Below, in pieces: positions 13,026-13,459 of a DNA stretch of 13,459 bases. Position 1 is the stretch's first letter, and the number at the start of each line of letters is the position of its first letter. The position numbers and the translations under genes were made by a program. Origin of the DNA: FEB-35 sp050263095 (GTDB taxonomy: Bacteria > Desulfobacterota > Deferrimicrobia > Deferrimicrobiales > Deferrimicrobiaceae); the NCBI GenBank assembly GCA_050263095.1, contig JBLNEW010000041.1:1-13459 (forward strand), written 5' to 3'. The notes below the pieces were generated by a model. It saw nothing but the letters and a program-made list of their open reading frames with translations, did no database searches and was not told the DNA's origin.

Positions 13026-13459
13026 ATGCTCAGGTACGTCGCACGAAGGCTCCTGCTGACGATCCCGCTGCTGGTCGGGATAAGCCTGATTTCGTTCTTC
13101 GTGATGAACATGGCTCCGGGCGGGCCGATCGGCGCCGCCGCCGACATGAACCCGAAGGCCACGGCGGAGGTCCGGGAGCGCCTGAAGGCCTATTACGGCC
13201 TGGACCAGCCGCTTCACGTGCAATACGGCCGCTGGCTCCGCCGCATGGCGACGCTGGATTTCGGCCCGAGCTTTTCCCCGGACGGGCGGCAGGTCGCCGA
13301 CAAGATCCGGGAACGGATCCCGGTGACGCTCGCGATAAACCTCCTGTCCATGGGAATCATACTTCTCGTCGCAATCCCTATCGGCATCTATTCCGCGGTG
13401 CGGAAGGATTCATGGTTCGACAGGATCTCGACGGTGACCGTGTTCACGGGCTTCGCCAT
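13026..13459 (+). CDS. OppB/DppB-type ABC permease, truncated by the window edge
   Basis: The first 144 codons of a permease run open to the right edge. Seen: MLRYVARRLLLTIPLLVGISL (first membrane segment, the usual OppB/DppB start), MNMAPGGPIGAAADMNP, YGLDQPLHVQYGRWL, a LDFGPSF region (family pattern LDxGxSF) and IRERIPVTLAINLLSMGI leading into the second segment and the BPD_transp_1 domain. All of these are standard for the first permease of dipeptide/oligopeptide importers. It starts 6 nt after the substrate-binding gene, with a modest AGGG at 13018-13021. The second permease and ATPases (oppC, oppD, oppF type) are expected beyond the edge. Confidence 0.92.
   Translation, partial: MLRYVARRLLLTIPLLVGISLISFFVMNMAPGGPIGAAADMNPKATAEVRERLKAYYGLDQPLHVQYGRWLRRMATLDFGPSFSPDGRQVADKIRERIPVTLAINLLSMGIILLVAIPIGIYSAVRKDSWFDRISTVTVFTGFA

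Noticed and set aside
11127..13223. 698-codon open frame antisense to the substrate-binding protein
   Set aside because: Antisense shadow of a clear SBP_bac_5 gene; Arg/Val/Leu-rich composition and no recognisable motif or ribosome site.

Overview
The window is high-GC, densely coded bacterial DNA with no rRNA, tRNA, CRISPR or mobile element that I can see. Gene content suggests an anaerobic Gram-negative bacterium, most likely Desulfobacterota (former Deltaproteobacteria, Geobacter-like). The grounds are the style of the biotin genes, TldD, DedA, long periplasmic TPR proteins, lipoproteins with Gram-negative lipoboxes, and frequent GTG, TTG and CTG starts. The placement is inference; no marker gene is present.

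Layout. (1) 1-128: an intrinsic terminator of something upstream, then a BirA-type biotin operator that contains the -35 box of the bio promoter. (2) 186-4371, plus strand: a tight bioB-bioF-bioA-bioD operon for the last four steps of biotin synthesis, from pimeloyl-thioester to biotin. Junctions are +4 nt, a 29-nt overlap and a 4-nt overlap. No bioC, bioH, bioZ or birA is visible. (3) 4407-7531: a membrane-protein neighbourhood with a TVP38/VTT protein (+), a divergent TatC (-), a BtrH_N/DUF4872 protein (+) and a DedA protein (-). DedA lies 16 nt downstream of tldD on the minus strand. (4) 8928-9005: a short divergent promoter region between tldD and a TPR gene, with a palindromic -10 box and a strong hairpin in the tldD leader. 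(5) 9006-13459, plus strand: an exported TPR protein, a small lipoprotein that seems to start with CTG, a family 5 (oligopeptide/dipeptide) substrate-binding lipoprotein, and the first part of an OppB/DppB-type permease cut by the window edge.

The most interesting point is bioB. The radical-SAM CxxxCxxC motif is intact, but two of the four [2Fe-2S] ligands of the E. coli enzyme are replaced (C97 by Ser, R260 by Ile). Extra cysteines appear close to where the lost ligands would be. This suggests a non-canonical auxiliary sulfur-donor cluster, as in the recently described BioB class of strict anaerobes. Also worth attention are the orphan BtrH-like protein, the TatC lacking the E103 equivalent, and the probable CTG start.
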